This document shows positions 47,795 to 58,837 of a stretch of 64,000 bases of DNA, piece after piece (position 1 is the stretch's first letter; the number at the start of each line of letters is the position of its first letter). The notes under the pieces were generated by a model, which did no database searches, was not told where the DNA came from, and worked only from the letters and a program-made list of their open reading frames with translations. The position numbers and the translations under genes were made by a program. Source of the stretch: Lotus japonicus (lineage: Eukaryota; Streptophyta; Magnoliopsida; Fabales; Fabaceae); contig NC_080043.1 in NCBI RefSeq assembly GCF_012489685.1, positions 83,778,292 through 83,842,291 of the forward strand, read 5' to 3'.

Positions 47795-48948
47795 TGAAGG
47801 TGTGAAAAACGACTAGAAAGGGGGGGGGGTTGAATAGCGTTTTCAATATAAAAACTTTCCCCTTAAGATTTAAAGTAAATCTTTTCGGTTTCTCTAAGAT
47901 AGATGGTGCAGCGGATAAAGATAGAGAGAAGAGAGAAGCACACAAGTATTTTATCCTGGTTCACTTGATAAATCCCTCAAGCTAATCCAGTCCACCCGTT
48001 AAGGTGATTTCTTCCTTCTTAGAATGAAGGCAATCCACTAATCAGATAATTGTTACAACTGCACTTGAAACCTACAAGTGACTAACAATACACTGACTTA
48101 GCTATCACTAAGATTCACTCTCTTAGTCTTCTCTAGGATCCGATCAACCTTGATCTCCTAAAGGAATCACCACTAAGATTCACTCTCTTAGTCTTCTTAA
48201 GGATACTGACCTACCCGGTCCCTTAAGGAAAATCAAACAACTGTTTGAGGTTGGTGTTTACAAAGGTTTGCTTCTAAATAAGCTGAGTGTAAACTAAATA
48301 AGAACAGATGAAGAAAGTAGAGGCTTGAATCTTCTCTTGTATTGCAGCTCTTTGTTTTCTCTCGCTCTTGATCTTTCTTCTTTTCTTCAGCCTTTTATAG
48401 TCCAAGGTGCAAAGGATATTTCTGTTGAAAGAATATGACCGTTGGAGGGCATTTCTGGAACTTCCAGAACCTGCTGTGGCTGAACCTTGGTAGGTAGGCT
48501 TTTCAGAATAGTACACTGCTCTTGTACTTCTCGATAGAGACCTTTGCCTTTAACCATTGACTTCTGATCAGAGTTATGCTTCGTGTTGAAACTTGTGAAG
48601 CTTGGTGATCAGAGTCAGAGGGATGCTTGGATCCTCTGACCTTCGTTACTTCTGCTTCTGAACCTTCAGAGCTTCTGGACCTTCAGAGCCTCTGGTCCCT
48701 CAGAGCTTCTGGTCTTCAGATCTTCTGATCCTCAGATCTTCTGATCCTCTGATCCTCTGATCCTCTGATCTTCAGATCCTCTGATCTTCAGATCTTCTGA
48801 TCCTCAGAACTTCTGATGTCAGAATCAGAACCTGTTTGTCAAAACACTCAAGACAAACATTAGAGTATCATAGTTGTTCATCCACAAATAAATACTTGTT
48901 ATCATCAAAACATAGAGTTGTACCACATGACCAAATCTTGATCTTACA
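47795..48948 (-). repeat. 5' LTR of gag-only element
   Basis: 1,154 bp, followed on the plus strand by the GAAGT duplication. Contains the TATA box at 48391-48400. Confidence 0.92.
48391..48400 (-). promoter_or_regulatory. TATA box of gag-only element
   Basis: Minus strand CTATAAAAGG in the 5' LTR, repeated in the 3' LTR near 44731. Probable promoter for the element RNA. Confidence 0.6.
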
Positions 48949-49149
48949 GAAGTGGCATGCTGACTGTTTAAATAAAGGTGACGTGACACTTAAAAAAATA
49001 AAAAAAAATAAAAAAATAATATAACTTAATATAATAAACACATAATTAACCTAATTAAACTTAATCTGATCCTAATTCTAAACCTAAACCTAAACTAACT
49101 AAACATTCCTAATTCCCTAATTGGTTGGGGTTCATACCCATTTCATAAA

Positions 49150-50029
49150 AAAAGATTGTTCTTCCTCTTCTTTTCCTTCTCAATCTTCTTCTTCAAATCC
49201 AAACGGACCAACCAAACCCGCGTTACAAAGAAGCAGCATAATTCCTCATCTCACAAGCCAGAATCTCAACCCTGAGCTTCAATAACTAAATCTGAGCTTC
49301 ATTGAACCAAAGTTGAACCAGATCTGAGCTTCATCTTCCAAAAGTTCCAGCTTTCATTAACCAAATCTGAGCTTTCATTGAACCAAAGTTCATGAGCTTC
49401 ATTGTACCAGTCGTGGTTGGTGGCGTAGGAGGGGCGAGATGCCGGATCCGTTGAACGGAGGGTCCTCCACGACAAGCTTAGAGGAAATAGGATCCGAGGA
49501 TAACCTGTTCTCCATAAACCGTTGCCAGTGAGAGAAAGAGAGATCCTGGAGATAGAAAGGGACGAGATCGGGAAAGCCCAGATGGATGAAGAAAGGGACG
49601 AAATATGTGTGGATTTGATTTCTGCGATTTAATTTTTTGGGTTTGATTTGGGGATTTCTGGTGGTGGAGGCAACTCAAGGGTGAGACTTTCTAAGGTTTA
49701 GATTCTGCGGTGATGGTGGCTCAGGGGTGGGATCTCTGGTAGTGAAAGAACATCTTTAATGAGAACACATATACCTAGAACTAGAACTGAGATAATACAC
49801 TTTGGGTTGCACAACGATTATTTTTCCTTTTGTTATCTTGATTAATTGGAGTGTTTGATTTTGATGAGGAATTTTTGGGTCTTCACTTCACGTTGGGTTG
49901 TTTACTTTTGGGATAGTTGTTTACACTTCTGGGTGGCCAGGAAGTTTGAGGCAGAGGATGAGGTTTGAAGATGGAGGAGAAGATGAAGGATAACCCCAAT
50001 AGACTAACAATGCAACATATGAAATGGGT
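49150..50029. other. MULE interior, non-coding
   Basis: C/T-rich then repeated ctgagcttcattgaaccaaa blocks (49270-49410), followed by a GC-richer 49430-49740 segment. No recognisable transposase or host domain. Could be captured 5' UTR-like DNA. Confidence 0.5.
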
Positions 50030-50392
50030 ATGAACCCTAATTTCTGACCTGTTGATGAATTGAGGAATTGGGGTAATTGGTTGGGGAATTAGGAATGTTT
50101 AGTTAGTTTAGGTTTAAGTTTAGAATTAAGATCAGATTAAGTTTAATTAGGTTAATTATGTGTTTATTATATTAAGTTATATTATTTTTTATTTTTTTAA
50201 GTGTCACGTCACCTTTATTTAAACAGTCAGCATGCCACTTCATCCCTCGCCGGAGCTCGGAGCTCCGGCGAGGACTGGCTCCAAACATTTTTGAACAAGA
50301 GGGATTGATGCCACAAATTTTTCCGGTCAGGGACCTGGTTCAGACGGCGAAACAAAGACAGAGACTAATTTGAGGATTAAGCCTTTATTTTA

Positions 50393-50635
50393 CATAGCCC
50401 TCTTCCACCTCAACTCATATATGGATAGGGAAAGATCCATCAAGTGATCATATCAATATTAATATCAATATCAATATCAATATCATCAATATATATTAGA
50501 AAAGAAGAACTCCTATCAGGCTGATTTAGTGACGTGTCATTCTCACGTTAATTCTCATAAAAAAAAAATTCTACGTGTCATTCTCAGGTTAATTCTCATA
50601 AAACAAATACATTTTTTAAATTTTAGATTTGATTA
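50393..50635. repeat. Spacer with small tandem repeats
   Basis: (atatca)n-like run near 50451-50490 and a 30-bp direct repeat cgtgtcattctcacgttaat followed by tctcataaaa (near 50534 and 50574). No gene. Confidence 0.6.
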
Positions 50636-51058
50636 GGGGCCTGTTTGGTACGCTGTATAGTATAAGACTTGATAGTATAAGGCCTGATTGTATAAGGCCT
50701 GATTGTATAAGACCTTATTAAAATTTAATACTATACAGCGTTTGGTGAGACGTTGTATAACATGTCGTATTGTTTAACTTAATACAATCCTACGTTTGGT
50801 GACGCGATGAATAACGATGGATAGTATAAAAAATAACTATTTGTACAAAAATACCCTTTCGTTATTTTTTTAAATTTTGACATATTGAATTAACTTTTGA
50901 TATAATAAATACTTTTTTTTTAAAGTACTTTACTGTATATTATCAAAAGCAATTAAAAATATTAGGCATAGATATACATACATAACATATATATATATAT
51001 TTATATATATATATTATATTCTTTCAGCAACATAACCAACCCATTAATACATCCCACT

Positions 51059-51687
51059 AGGGGTGTTCATAACCGAACCAATCCAAACAAAACCGACAAA
51101 CCGATCCAAAAAAACCGAAATCCAATCAAACCGAAAACCGAACGGACTGAAAATTGAAAAAACCGAAATTATTTATTGGATCGGATCGGATTTCGGATTT
51201 GATTTCCAAAACCGAACCAATCCAATCCAAACCGAACATTCACAAATACGTATACTTTTAGTTATACATATATCATTCCATTTACACTTACATAGTACAT
51301 ATTTATTGTATATATATTGATTATATCACACATGCATCAAAGTTTACTATATACATGCATCAAAGTAAACAATTATAATCATAATTTTAAAATATGTTGA
51401 CTATGTTATAGTTTATGAATGTTATATTAATGTTATAAATTATGTATCATTGTATTTATCATATATTATATATTTTTAAAATTTATACAACACAATTTCA
51501 AAGTATAAAAAAGTGAAACAAAAACTGAACAATCCAATCCAATCCAAACCTCTATAGATTGGATCGGATTGGTTCGGATTTGAATTTAGTAAAAAATCCA
51601 TTGGATGACAAAATCATAAAACCGATGAGATCGGATCGGATGATTTTTCTCCTCAAAACCGATCCAATCCAATCCGCGAACACCCCT
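51059..51687. mobile_element. hAT-like MITE within the Harbinger element
   Basis: Ends aggggtgttcataaccgaac and its inverted counterpart (aggggtgttcgcggattgga) give a TIR of about 11 bp with longer CCGAACCAATCC-rich subterminal similarity. AT-rich core, no ORF with a domain. A degenerate relative lies near 39.0 kb. Confidence 0.65.
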
Positions 51688-52203
51688 ACCCCCACCCACT
51701 AAAAAATCATCCAAAACCAACGTCCCACTCTTATGCACCAGACCTGGATACAACTATGGATTCACGCCTTCATATCAGCACAAGTAAACCACATATAGTA
51801 GACCATAAATAGAGAAAAAGCATAGAGGTAAACATAAAACATAACCACAAAAGCAGCAGGTCTCTACACCAAGCAACATAAAACTTTATTCAAAACTATC
51901 ATTCTGTACTGATGCCTGCAACCCACAATATAGAATTTTGATTTGTGTTCATACCAAAAGTTCAAACAATTTAATTATATAAAAACAAATAAGAACTACA
52001 CATCTTTTAGTGCACCACATAAAAAATAGCCAAACATTATATATAACTCCATAATAAAATATTAAGTTCTAATTGAAAGTAACATTAAATAACATCAAAT
52101 TATAATAATATAAAATAAGATGAAATTCCTTCAACTACTATTTGTAACTGCCATAACTGTTAACTGCATAATAAAACTTTTGTAACTCCAAATTGTCGTG
52201 CAC

Positions 52204-53283
52204 TTAGTTATCTTCAAGTAAATCTCTCACAAATTGAACTCTGTGTTCGCCTTGGAAACCCCAAAATAAATGCACAAGTGGGAGGTTTTGCATAAGCAAA
52301 CAACCAGCCTTGTTGCGCTCTCGAGGTGTGAGACCTTCCAATTTCATCAGCTCATCAGCAATTCCTCTTGAATCATTATAAAAGTCTTTCACCACTTTCA
52401 CACCTTCAGCCATGCACTTGACACTTTCAGCCATTTGTCCCATCCTATCTGCAGACTTTCCAACAACTTCCACTAGCTGGTTGGCAAACTTGTCCATGCT
52501 AGTGGCAATTACATCTTCTCCTCTTAACCTTTTCCTTGCCCTGCGACCTTCAGAATGAGTAATTTTCTCCTTAGCTTTATTTTGATTAGTGCACATTGTT
52601 TGAGTGACATCTTGAATATCGTCATCACTTAACCCAATAGTTTCCTCCATATGTTCAACAGTAATATTGTTCCCTTGAGTGTTAGCTTCTTTGTCCAAGT
52701 CCTCAACAACATCAGCATGATCTTCTGCACCTTTCCCATTGGCACGATCTTTCCCAAAAATTACCACCAACCGATCAAAATGAGGAAACACTTTGTTCCT
52801 ATAATTCTTCACTGTGTTATCTTTCTGCATGCAGGAAACATTAAAGATAGTCACATCAACTATTTAATATAGAAAAACTAAACAAGACATTCAATAAACT
52901 AATTTAAACAATTGGATAACCTTGTTTGCTTGAACGTAGGCATTCCATACATCATCGCTATCAACTAGAATTTTCTTGTTCACGTGATCCCATCCAAAAC
53001 CACTTGTATTCAGCATGTCATATAATTCCTTATACTCGTTTTTAAGCCTCCTAACAATGGATTCAATATGTGGTTTCACCTTTAAGCCCGATGTAGGAAA
53101 CTTGGCTTCTAATTTTTGTTCCAACCATTTAAAAGTACCACTTTTAAATTGTCCAGCGTCACACCTTTTGTTATTAGCAACAGCCTCTTCCAAGTAATCC
53201 AATAACGCATTAAACTCTTCATCACTCCAAGCCCTACGCTCTACTTTAACTTTTCCAGCTTGTTGTGTAATTTCAGATGCCAT
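52204..53283 (-). CDS. PIF/Harbinger ORF1, Myb/trihelix-like DNA-binding accessory protein
   Basis: Two minus-strand exons, 52921-53283 (121 codons) and 52204-52824 (207 codons including stop), spliced AAG|GTTATC...GCAG|AAAGAT, give 327 aa. Residues about 14-120 are a Myb/SANT-like domain (RRAWSDEEFNALLDYLEEA to SDDVWNAYVQANK) followed by the conserved FGKDRANGKGAEDH region. The C-terminal part (about 215-327) includes a basic segment (RRARKRLRGED, likely nuclear) and a helical tail. In this superfamily ORF1 helps bring the transposase to the nucleus and ends; that role is from family knowledge. Adjacent to and co-oriented with the transposase. Start: MASE, first ATG in the open exon. Confidence 0.9.
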
Positions 53284-53579
53284 GCCTATACAAATAATAT
53301 AATGTGAAATACAACTATAAAGAGTAGCAATAAAAATTTGCACGAAATTTTATATATAACCCATAGCAAATCCAATGAAAACACCATCAAACATAATATT
53401 TTAAAATTCAATAAAAACATCATCACTTCAAGGTGTAACAAACAAACTCAAGAGACACAAAATCATTACAAGTGACCTCAGTGATTAACCCAATCATTAT
53501 ACATTTCATTTGCTAGAGTGTCTCTCCATGCAGTCCAAGCTGCACTTGGTTCAATAGTTTCAATGTTGTCATGTGGATG

Positions 53580-54922
53580 TTAGTCTACCTCTTCATTGAT
53601 AGGCATGTTCTCCAACTCTGTTTCTAATGGATCTATGGACATTTCTCTTCTAACAAAATTGTGCAATAAGCAGCAGGCAATAATTATTCGGTTATGAGTT
53701 TTAACTGGATAATAACTAGGACTTCTAAGAATGGCCCAACGCATCTTCAACAATCCAAATGTTCTTTCTATCACATTTCTAGCTTGAGCATGTCGCTTGT
53801 TATACAGTTCTCTGGGATTTGTTGGAACACGTCTATGTCTCCACTCACTAAGATGATATCGACTTCCTCTATAAGGGGCAAGAAACCCTTCTCCATTTGT
53901 ATACCCACCATCTACCAAGTAGTAGTTTCCTATTTCAAGAACAAATAGATTAAATATTTAATTTAATATTAATAAAATCTTGAATTTGGATGCAGTTTTC
54001 ATATTTAATACCTGTAGGAACTTTAAGACCATTTCTCCTATTAATTGCATCACGCAACACCCTAGCATCTGAAGCTGAACCCTCCCAACCCGGTAGCACA
54101 TATATAAATTGCATGTCTCGTGAGCATACTCCTAAGACATTCGTTGCAATTTCACCTTTCCGACTTCTATATCTTGGTTTATCAACCTCAGAGACATTAA
54201 TAGGAATATAGGTTCCATCTAATGCCCCAAGACAACCCTAAAATACATAAGAAAACTCCTTTTAACAATGTTAAATCTTCTTATATATATAGAAACCATT
54301 TGATAATTAATAACAAAACAAACTATAATATAATTCATACCTTAAACCATTTCCATCTATTGTCAATGCAATCCTCAGGAATCGGATCTGGTTTTTTAAG
54401 TAAATTTCCATGCAACCTTAAGACAGAACTTAACACTAAATTGAAGTATCTACTAACAGTTTCCCCAGATCTTTGGAATTTAAATTTTATGACACGGTTT
54501 TTAGCATGATGAGCCAATATATGTAAAAATATAGCAACTTGTTCTTCTATTGGCACTAACCCATCTTCCTTTAGCCCACCCTCAACAAGTAGAAGAGAAC
54601 ACAACACACGAAATGTGTTAGTATCCATCCGTAGTTGCTCCACACAAGTAACATCATCATTTATTAGCCTCCTCATGAATGACATTCTTGATTCTTCTCT
54701 TACCCTTGGTATTGTATGTCTTCTTTGGAGCCTTTCATATTGTCTTTTGGCCACCTGACACAACTGTAAGTATGATAGAATACATACAATCGTCGTCTCC
54801 AAAAGTGCTTGTTCCATTACCAAGCAAGTTGACAAGGCATTGAGAAGCTCACTTACACTATTAAGCCACTCATTAGAGTCATTTAACCATTGACTTGGAT
54901 CAGAACCTTTATTTGGATCCAT
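53580..54922 (-). CDS. PIF/Harbinger DDE transposase (DDE_Tnp_4)
   Basis: Three minus-strand exons, 54341-54922, 54012-54237 and 53580-53929, join to 385 aa. Visible catalytic residues: D201 in [11 protein letters not shown]276 in [13 protein letters not shown] and E324 in [16 protein letters not shown]. The last two are 48 residues apart, which I recognise as usual for Harbinger DDE transposases. The N-terminal part (about 55-190) has the helix-rich segment with [28 protein letters not shown] and [13 protein letters not shown]. No stop or frameshift is seen and all splice borders are GT/AG, so the protein is likely functional. It would cut and paste this element and may mobilise the Tourist-like MITE at 4.04 kb (inference). 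Confidence 0.93.
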
Positions 54923-55095
54923 TTTACCTAAAATTTTAAAAATTTAAAAATAACTAAAAAGGTATATACAGAAACAAACTTGCTGCTATATAAGCCATTT
55001 AATAAGGTCATTCTTTAATCAATATATAGAAACACATTTTATCATACTTACCTAAATAGTTTATAGATTTGAACTACAAATACTTTAATTTAGAA

Positions 55096-56442
55096 GGCTT
55101 AAATATGTTGGGGGCCCCTATAAAATAGAGGTTCTTTGGTTTAAGCCCCTACAAAAAAATTTCTTTGGCATACACCCTTATGTGCAAAATAATATGTAGC
55201 TTTATGCCCCTGCAGTCAATGATCCGTTAAAAAACGTTAAATCACTTACTAAAAGCTTATGTGGCATTTTAAATACATATTTTAATTAAAATTTAATATC
55301 CACATGTGTAATACTGTAATGGTACAAAATAAAAAAAAAAACTAAATCACATGACTGTTCTTCAACCTCGACCAGAAATTTCCAACCCAAGAATTCATAC
55401 CCACCTCAGCAACCTTATCTCATCTCATGAATTTCCAGCAACTAAACTAGAAGATGCAAGGATCAAAGAAAGATATGAATAAAACGTATAGAAAGAACTA
55501 ATACATAAATATGAAAATCTCTCTCTTAACACAAACACAATTCTCTTAAAACCCAGAAATTTCACCAATCTTACCTTCATGTTCTTAATTCAACACAAAC
55601 ACAAAATTGAAAGAGAGATCCAGAAATCCAGAAATTTTACAATCGAAGGAAGAAAGCACTGAACACAGAAAAAGGATGAAAGAAAAATACAAGCATCAGA
55701 AGAACCCAAAACCCAAAATCCCCAATTTTCATAGAAACTCAAAGCACCAATAACCCATCAGCCACCGCCTTAATACTATCATCCAAACCTCCCCTTAATC
55801 TCTCTTCTTCGATCCATACCAAAGCAAAACCTATCACCACCGTCATCTTCCCTTCTCTCCCAGCAATCACCACAACTTTCCACTAAACCTTCTCCACACT
55901 GCAATAGATCCCAGATCGGAGCTCCTCCGTCATCATCCTCGCGCATCACCACGATGTCTCCAGCCCGCATCACAGTCATGCGCTCCAAAATTATCAGGAG
56001 AAAGAAGGCCTCAACCCAGACGAAGGAAGGATCCTTCAATGATGGTGAAGAAGAGGAGGGAGGAGGGGGCGATGGATGATGAAGGAGACAGTTGGTGCCT
56101 GGTGGCCATGGTGAAGAAGATGAGGGGCCGTGGACGATGAGCACAAGAGGGAGGGAGAAGAAGAATAACATGATTTATTTTTTCTGAAATTTTATTTAAT
56201 AATTAAAATGAAATGGAAAATAATATATGAGATGGGATATGATGTGGAGAGTTAGGTATGAGAGAGAAGTGACCATTTGTTGCCAGCTCAGCACTTAACG
56301 TTTTTTTTTTAACAGATGTTGACGGCAGGGGCTTAAAGCTCACTATTATTTTCCACATAAGGGCGTATGCCAAAGAATTTTTTTTGTAGGGGCTTAAACC
56401 AAAGGACCCCCATTTTATAGGGGTCCCCAACATATTTAAGCC
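55096..56442. mobile_element. Second non-autonomous MULE, inside the Harbinger element
   Basis: TIRs of about 150 bp begin ggcttaaatatgttgggg at both ends (inverted). The 9-bp target duplication AATTTAGAA is at 55087-55095 and 56443-56451. The interior holds C/T-rich and GC-richer blocks, including an open minus-strand frame at 55779-56171 without a recognised domain. It lies upstream of the transposase start, so it may separate the Harbinger promoter from its ORFs. Confidence 0.88.
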
Positions 56443-56638
56443 AATTTAGAAATAATTTAACAATCTAAATAGCAATATAGATTTTTTTTAAGCAAAAACG
56501 AAAGGCCAACCAATACATATAGCAAGATACACCACCAAATACCAATTAAATCCTCAAAAGCCTACTGCAAAAAGAAGACAAACATAACCTACAAAGCTAA
56601 TAGTTAAAATTACACAAAAAGCATCAAGCACAATCATT

Positions 56639-56943
56639 AAGAATGCAAGCAGGGCATGCAACAGATACAAGTTTGCAGAGGATATGGGTAGTATAAACAG
56701 GGTAATAATTCTGTCCAAGGCATGGGTGGGCAAGTATTTTTCCTGGTTGCAAAGTGTGTTGGTTGGAGGTGCCTTCATAAGTTTGGTGGCTCACTTTTTA
56801 GTTGTGCCTTGTGCGAGAGTATTTTCCCAGTGTGGATCTATTTCTACCAAAGTGTATTATTGTTCTTGTGATGTTACTTTGTATTTCATCTTCTTATTGT
56901 TTGTACTTGTGCTCTTTCAAAAATTAAAAAAAGAACGCAAGCA
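56639..56943 (+). mobile_element. Short retroposon (5'-truncated LINE-like) with 13-bp duplication
   Basis: aagaatgcaagca at 56639-56651 and aagaacgcaagca at 56931-56943 (one mismatch) flank 279 bp that end in an A-rich tail (aaaaattaaaaa). An open frame runs through it but matches no domain I recognise. Confidence 0.65.
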
Positions 56944-57620
56944 AGGACCACGGGCAGCAAACAATCACATGTACCCCAAGAAAGGTAACACGGCCCCATC
57001 TCCAAAAAGGTTTGAATCACACATAGTATTGTTTCGAACAATTGAGAAAACTTTGCCACACCTAGTTATGGAACATTAACATGAATTGAATGATTTTATT
57101 AGATTTCAAAAGAACGATGAATTTGGGGAAAACAACGTTTTCATAAATCTAACAGCAGGTAGACAAGGGTTTAAGTCATGCAAAGAGATACAGTAGGAGA
57201 AAAGTGAGTCACACAAATAGAATTCAACAATGAAAGAAAATAGAACAGATGAAAAAGATGAGAAATCGTAAAATAGCCATGGAGAAAAACTTACTTGACA
57301 ATGGAGGAGGAAGAAAAGGAAGGTGGAAGGATGAAGAAGATGGGGTGCAGGAACGTGACTGCAAAAAAACGTCGAACGTGATGAGCGATAGATGAATGAG
57401 GTTAGGGTTGGAATATTTTTAAGTTGCTAATACATCAAAACTTATCAGGTCTTATCCTCCCTTTAGGTGATGGATTAAATTATCCATCATTTTGATGTAT
57501 TAGAAGGGCTTGATGGATAAAGTTATCCAATACAATGTAACCACCAAACATCTGATAAGCCCATAACGTATTGTATAAGCTTATACAACCATGCCTAATA
57601 CGGTGCACCAAACGGGCCCC

Positions 57621-58837
57621 TAGGGTTTAGATTGATTATTTCTTGATTTTATCTTAATTTATTTTTGATTTATTTTTAGAGTATTAATTAATTTTTATGG
57701 TATTTTTATTGAATTTTCGGATTTTTAATTAATTCATGATTTTAATTAATACTCAAAAAATAAACTTTTTCTTCACCTAAAATTTATTTACCGACGTTTT
57801 AAAGGTAATTTTAAATCTGAAAAACGGTTTTATAAAACATTAAAATTTTAAAAGATTTGCTTTAATTATCTAAGATTTACCTAGTTTACTCCTTACTAAT
57901 ACTGCATCAGCCATCTCCTCCCCTATATGCCTCTACTGTGAACCGGTTGGCATGGAGGAAAAATGAGGAAGATCACTCGAGTATGCAACTTGCTTCATGT
58001 GATGCTGATAATTGTGTAAGTTGATAGTTGTGTAGTGTTTGCCATAATTATTGTTGAGTAATTAGATTATTTTCCTCATCCTCTTTTGATATATTTGTTA
58101 GAATATTCTCAGGTAGGTCAAAATTGTGGCTCATCCGAGAATATTTCTTCATCATCCCTACTGTTCTTCATTCTTTTTAATTTTTTTTTTTTGAGTTTTA
58201 ACCACTTTCTCTGTCTTTTTAATAATGGTCCCTGTGTGTCAGGATCAAATTTTATCAAATAAAGAACCGTGAACTGCTGAAGCAGTTGAAACAACTTTCA
58301 TTTTCAGGTACTACTTTCATTCCCTGATTTTCTTAATCCTATTGTGCCGCCACCATGGTAATCAAGTTTGTTTCCTTTATGGGCAAATTGAAAATTGAAA
58401 TGATGATTAAAGAAACTTAATTATCAGTATCAATTAGTAATAATTGAACAACTTCGGTTGTGTGTGAAATCCTCCCTACTATTGCTTATTGCAGGACCTT
58501 GCCTAAAGTTCATTTGCACTGAACTATGTCAAGAACTAAATTCTATTATGTTCTCATACCTATTTTTAAGTCAACTTTTTGACCTATGATGTTTTATTCT
58601 CTTTTTTTTTTCTCTATTTCATTAGTTGAAATTTCAGAAACAATTAGAGCTAACTGAACCATGTTACTTACTGGTGATGTTATGCTTTCATTCCTAATAT
58701 TGCAGATGAGTTTGTTTCAATTGCATTTTGCGTTGGTCCAAGGTGGCTGCTGGGAAGCAACGTTATCCACCTTCTTCTGTAAAATTAGCTACTGATTATA
58801 TCTATTATGTAGACATAATTTTTTTTTATCATATATG
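57621..58837 (+). other. Intergenic; possible remnant of a spliced gene
   Basis: Two exon-like pieces on the plus strand share frame across GT/AG borders: about 58243-58306 (IKFYQIKNRELLKQLKQLS, then FS) and from 58707 (DEFVSIAFCVGPRWLLGSN). I do not recognise the protein. The second piece ends about 70-100 bp before the Sirevirus LTR at 58838, so the gene may be interrupted by it. The remainder is AT-rich. Confidence 0.25.

Larger units (their letters stand above)
44134..48948 (-). mobile_element. Young gag-only Sirevirus/Maximus-type copia element
   Basis: Minus-strand element. Left (3') LTR 44134-45279 (1,146 bp); right (5') LTR 47795-48948 (1,154 bp). The LTRs start TGAAGGTGTG and end ATCTTACA, and the 5-bp target duplication GAAGT is at 44129-44133 and 48949-48953. 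The only difference I noticed between LTRs is one extra 8-bp unit (ctgatcct type) in the right copy, so insertion is recent. The primer-binding site TGGTATCAGAGC (complement at 47781-47792) matches initiator Met-tRNA, and the polypurine tract is at 45280-45293. The 2.5-kb interior carries only gag; protease, integrase, RT and RNase H are absent, so movement needs a helper. Confidence 0.93.
43987..50383. mobile_element. Non-autonomous MULE (Mutator-like) with long TIRs, interrupted by an LTR element
   Basis: The ends GGCTTAATCCTCAAATTAGT are inverted. The TIRs are about 330 bp and nearly identical: 43987-44133 continuing at 48954-49143, against about 50030-50383. The 9-bp target duplication TTTATTTTA is at 43978-43986 and 50384-50392, diagnostic of Mutator-like elements. 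Without the 4.8-kb nested retroelement the MULE is about 1.58 kb. The interior (49150-50029) has ctgagcttcattgaaccaaa repeats and no MURA transposase, so it depends on an outside source. Each TIR holds a 29-bp perfect palindrome (44097-44125, 50245-50273). Confidence 0.92.
50636..57620 (-). mobile_element. PIF/Harbinger transposon, two intact ORFs, with nested insertions
   Basis: The left end GGGGCCTGTTTGGTACGCTG and the reverse complement of the right end GGGGCCCGTTTGGTGCACCG form the TIR. The flanking triplet is TTA on the left and TAG on the right (or CTA if the TIR is read one base shorter), close to the TTA/TAA target duplication of this superfamily. On the minus strand it carries a DDE transposase (53580-54922) and the partner Myb-like ORF (52204-53283), both without stops, so it may be autonomous or a recent helper. 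Three later insertions sit outside the ORFs: 51059-51687 (hAT-like MITE), 55096-56442 (MULE) and 56652-56930 (retroposon). Subterminal words tgtataag/cttataca recur at both ends. Confidence 0.92.

Noticed and set aside
55779..56171. 130-codon minus-strand ORF inside MULE 2
   Set aside because: Hydrophobic then low-complexity, no domain; probably captured or chance open frame in the element interior.
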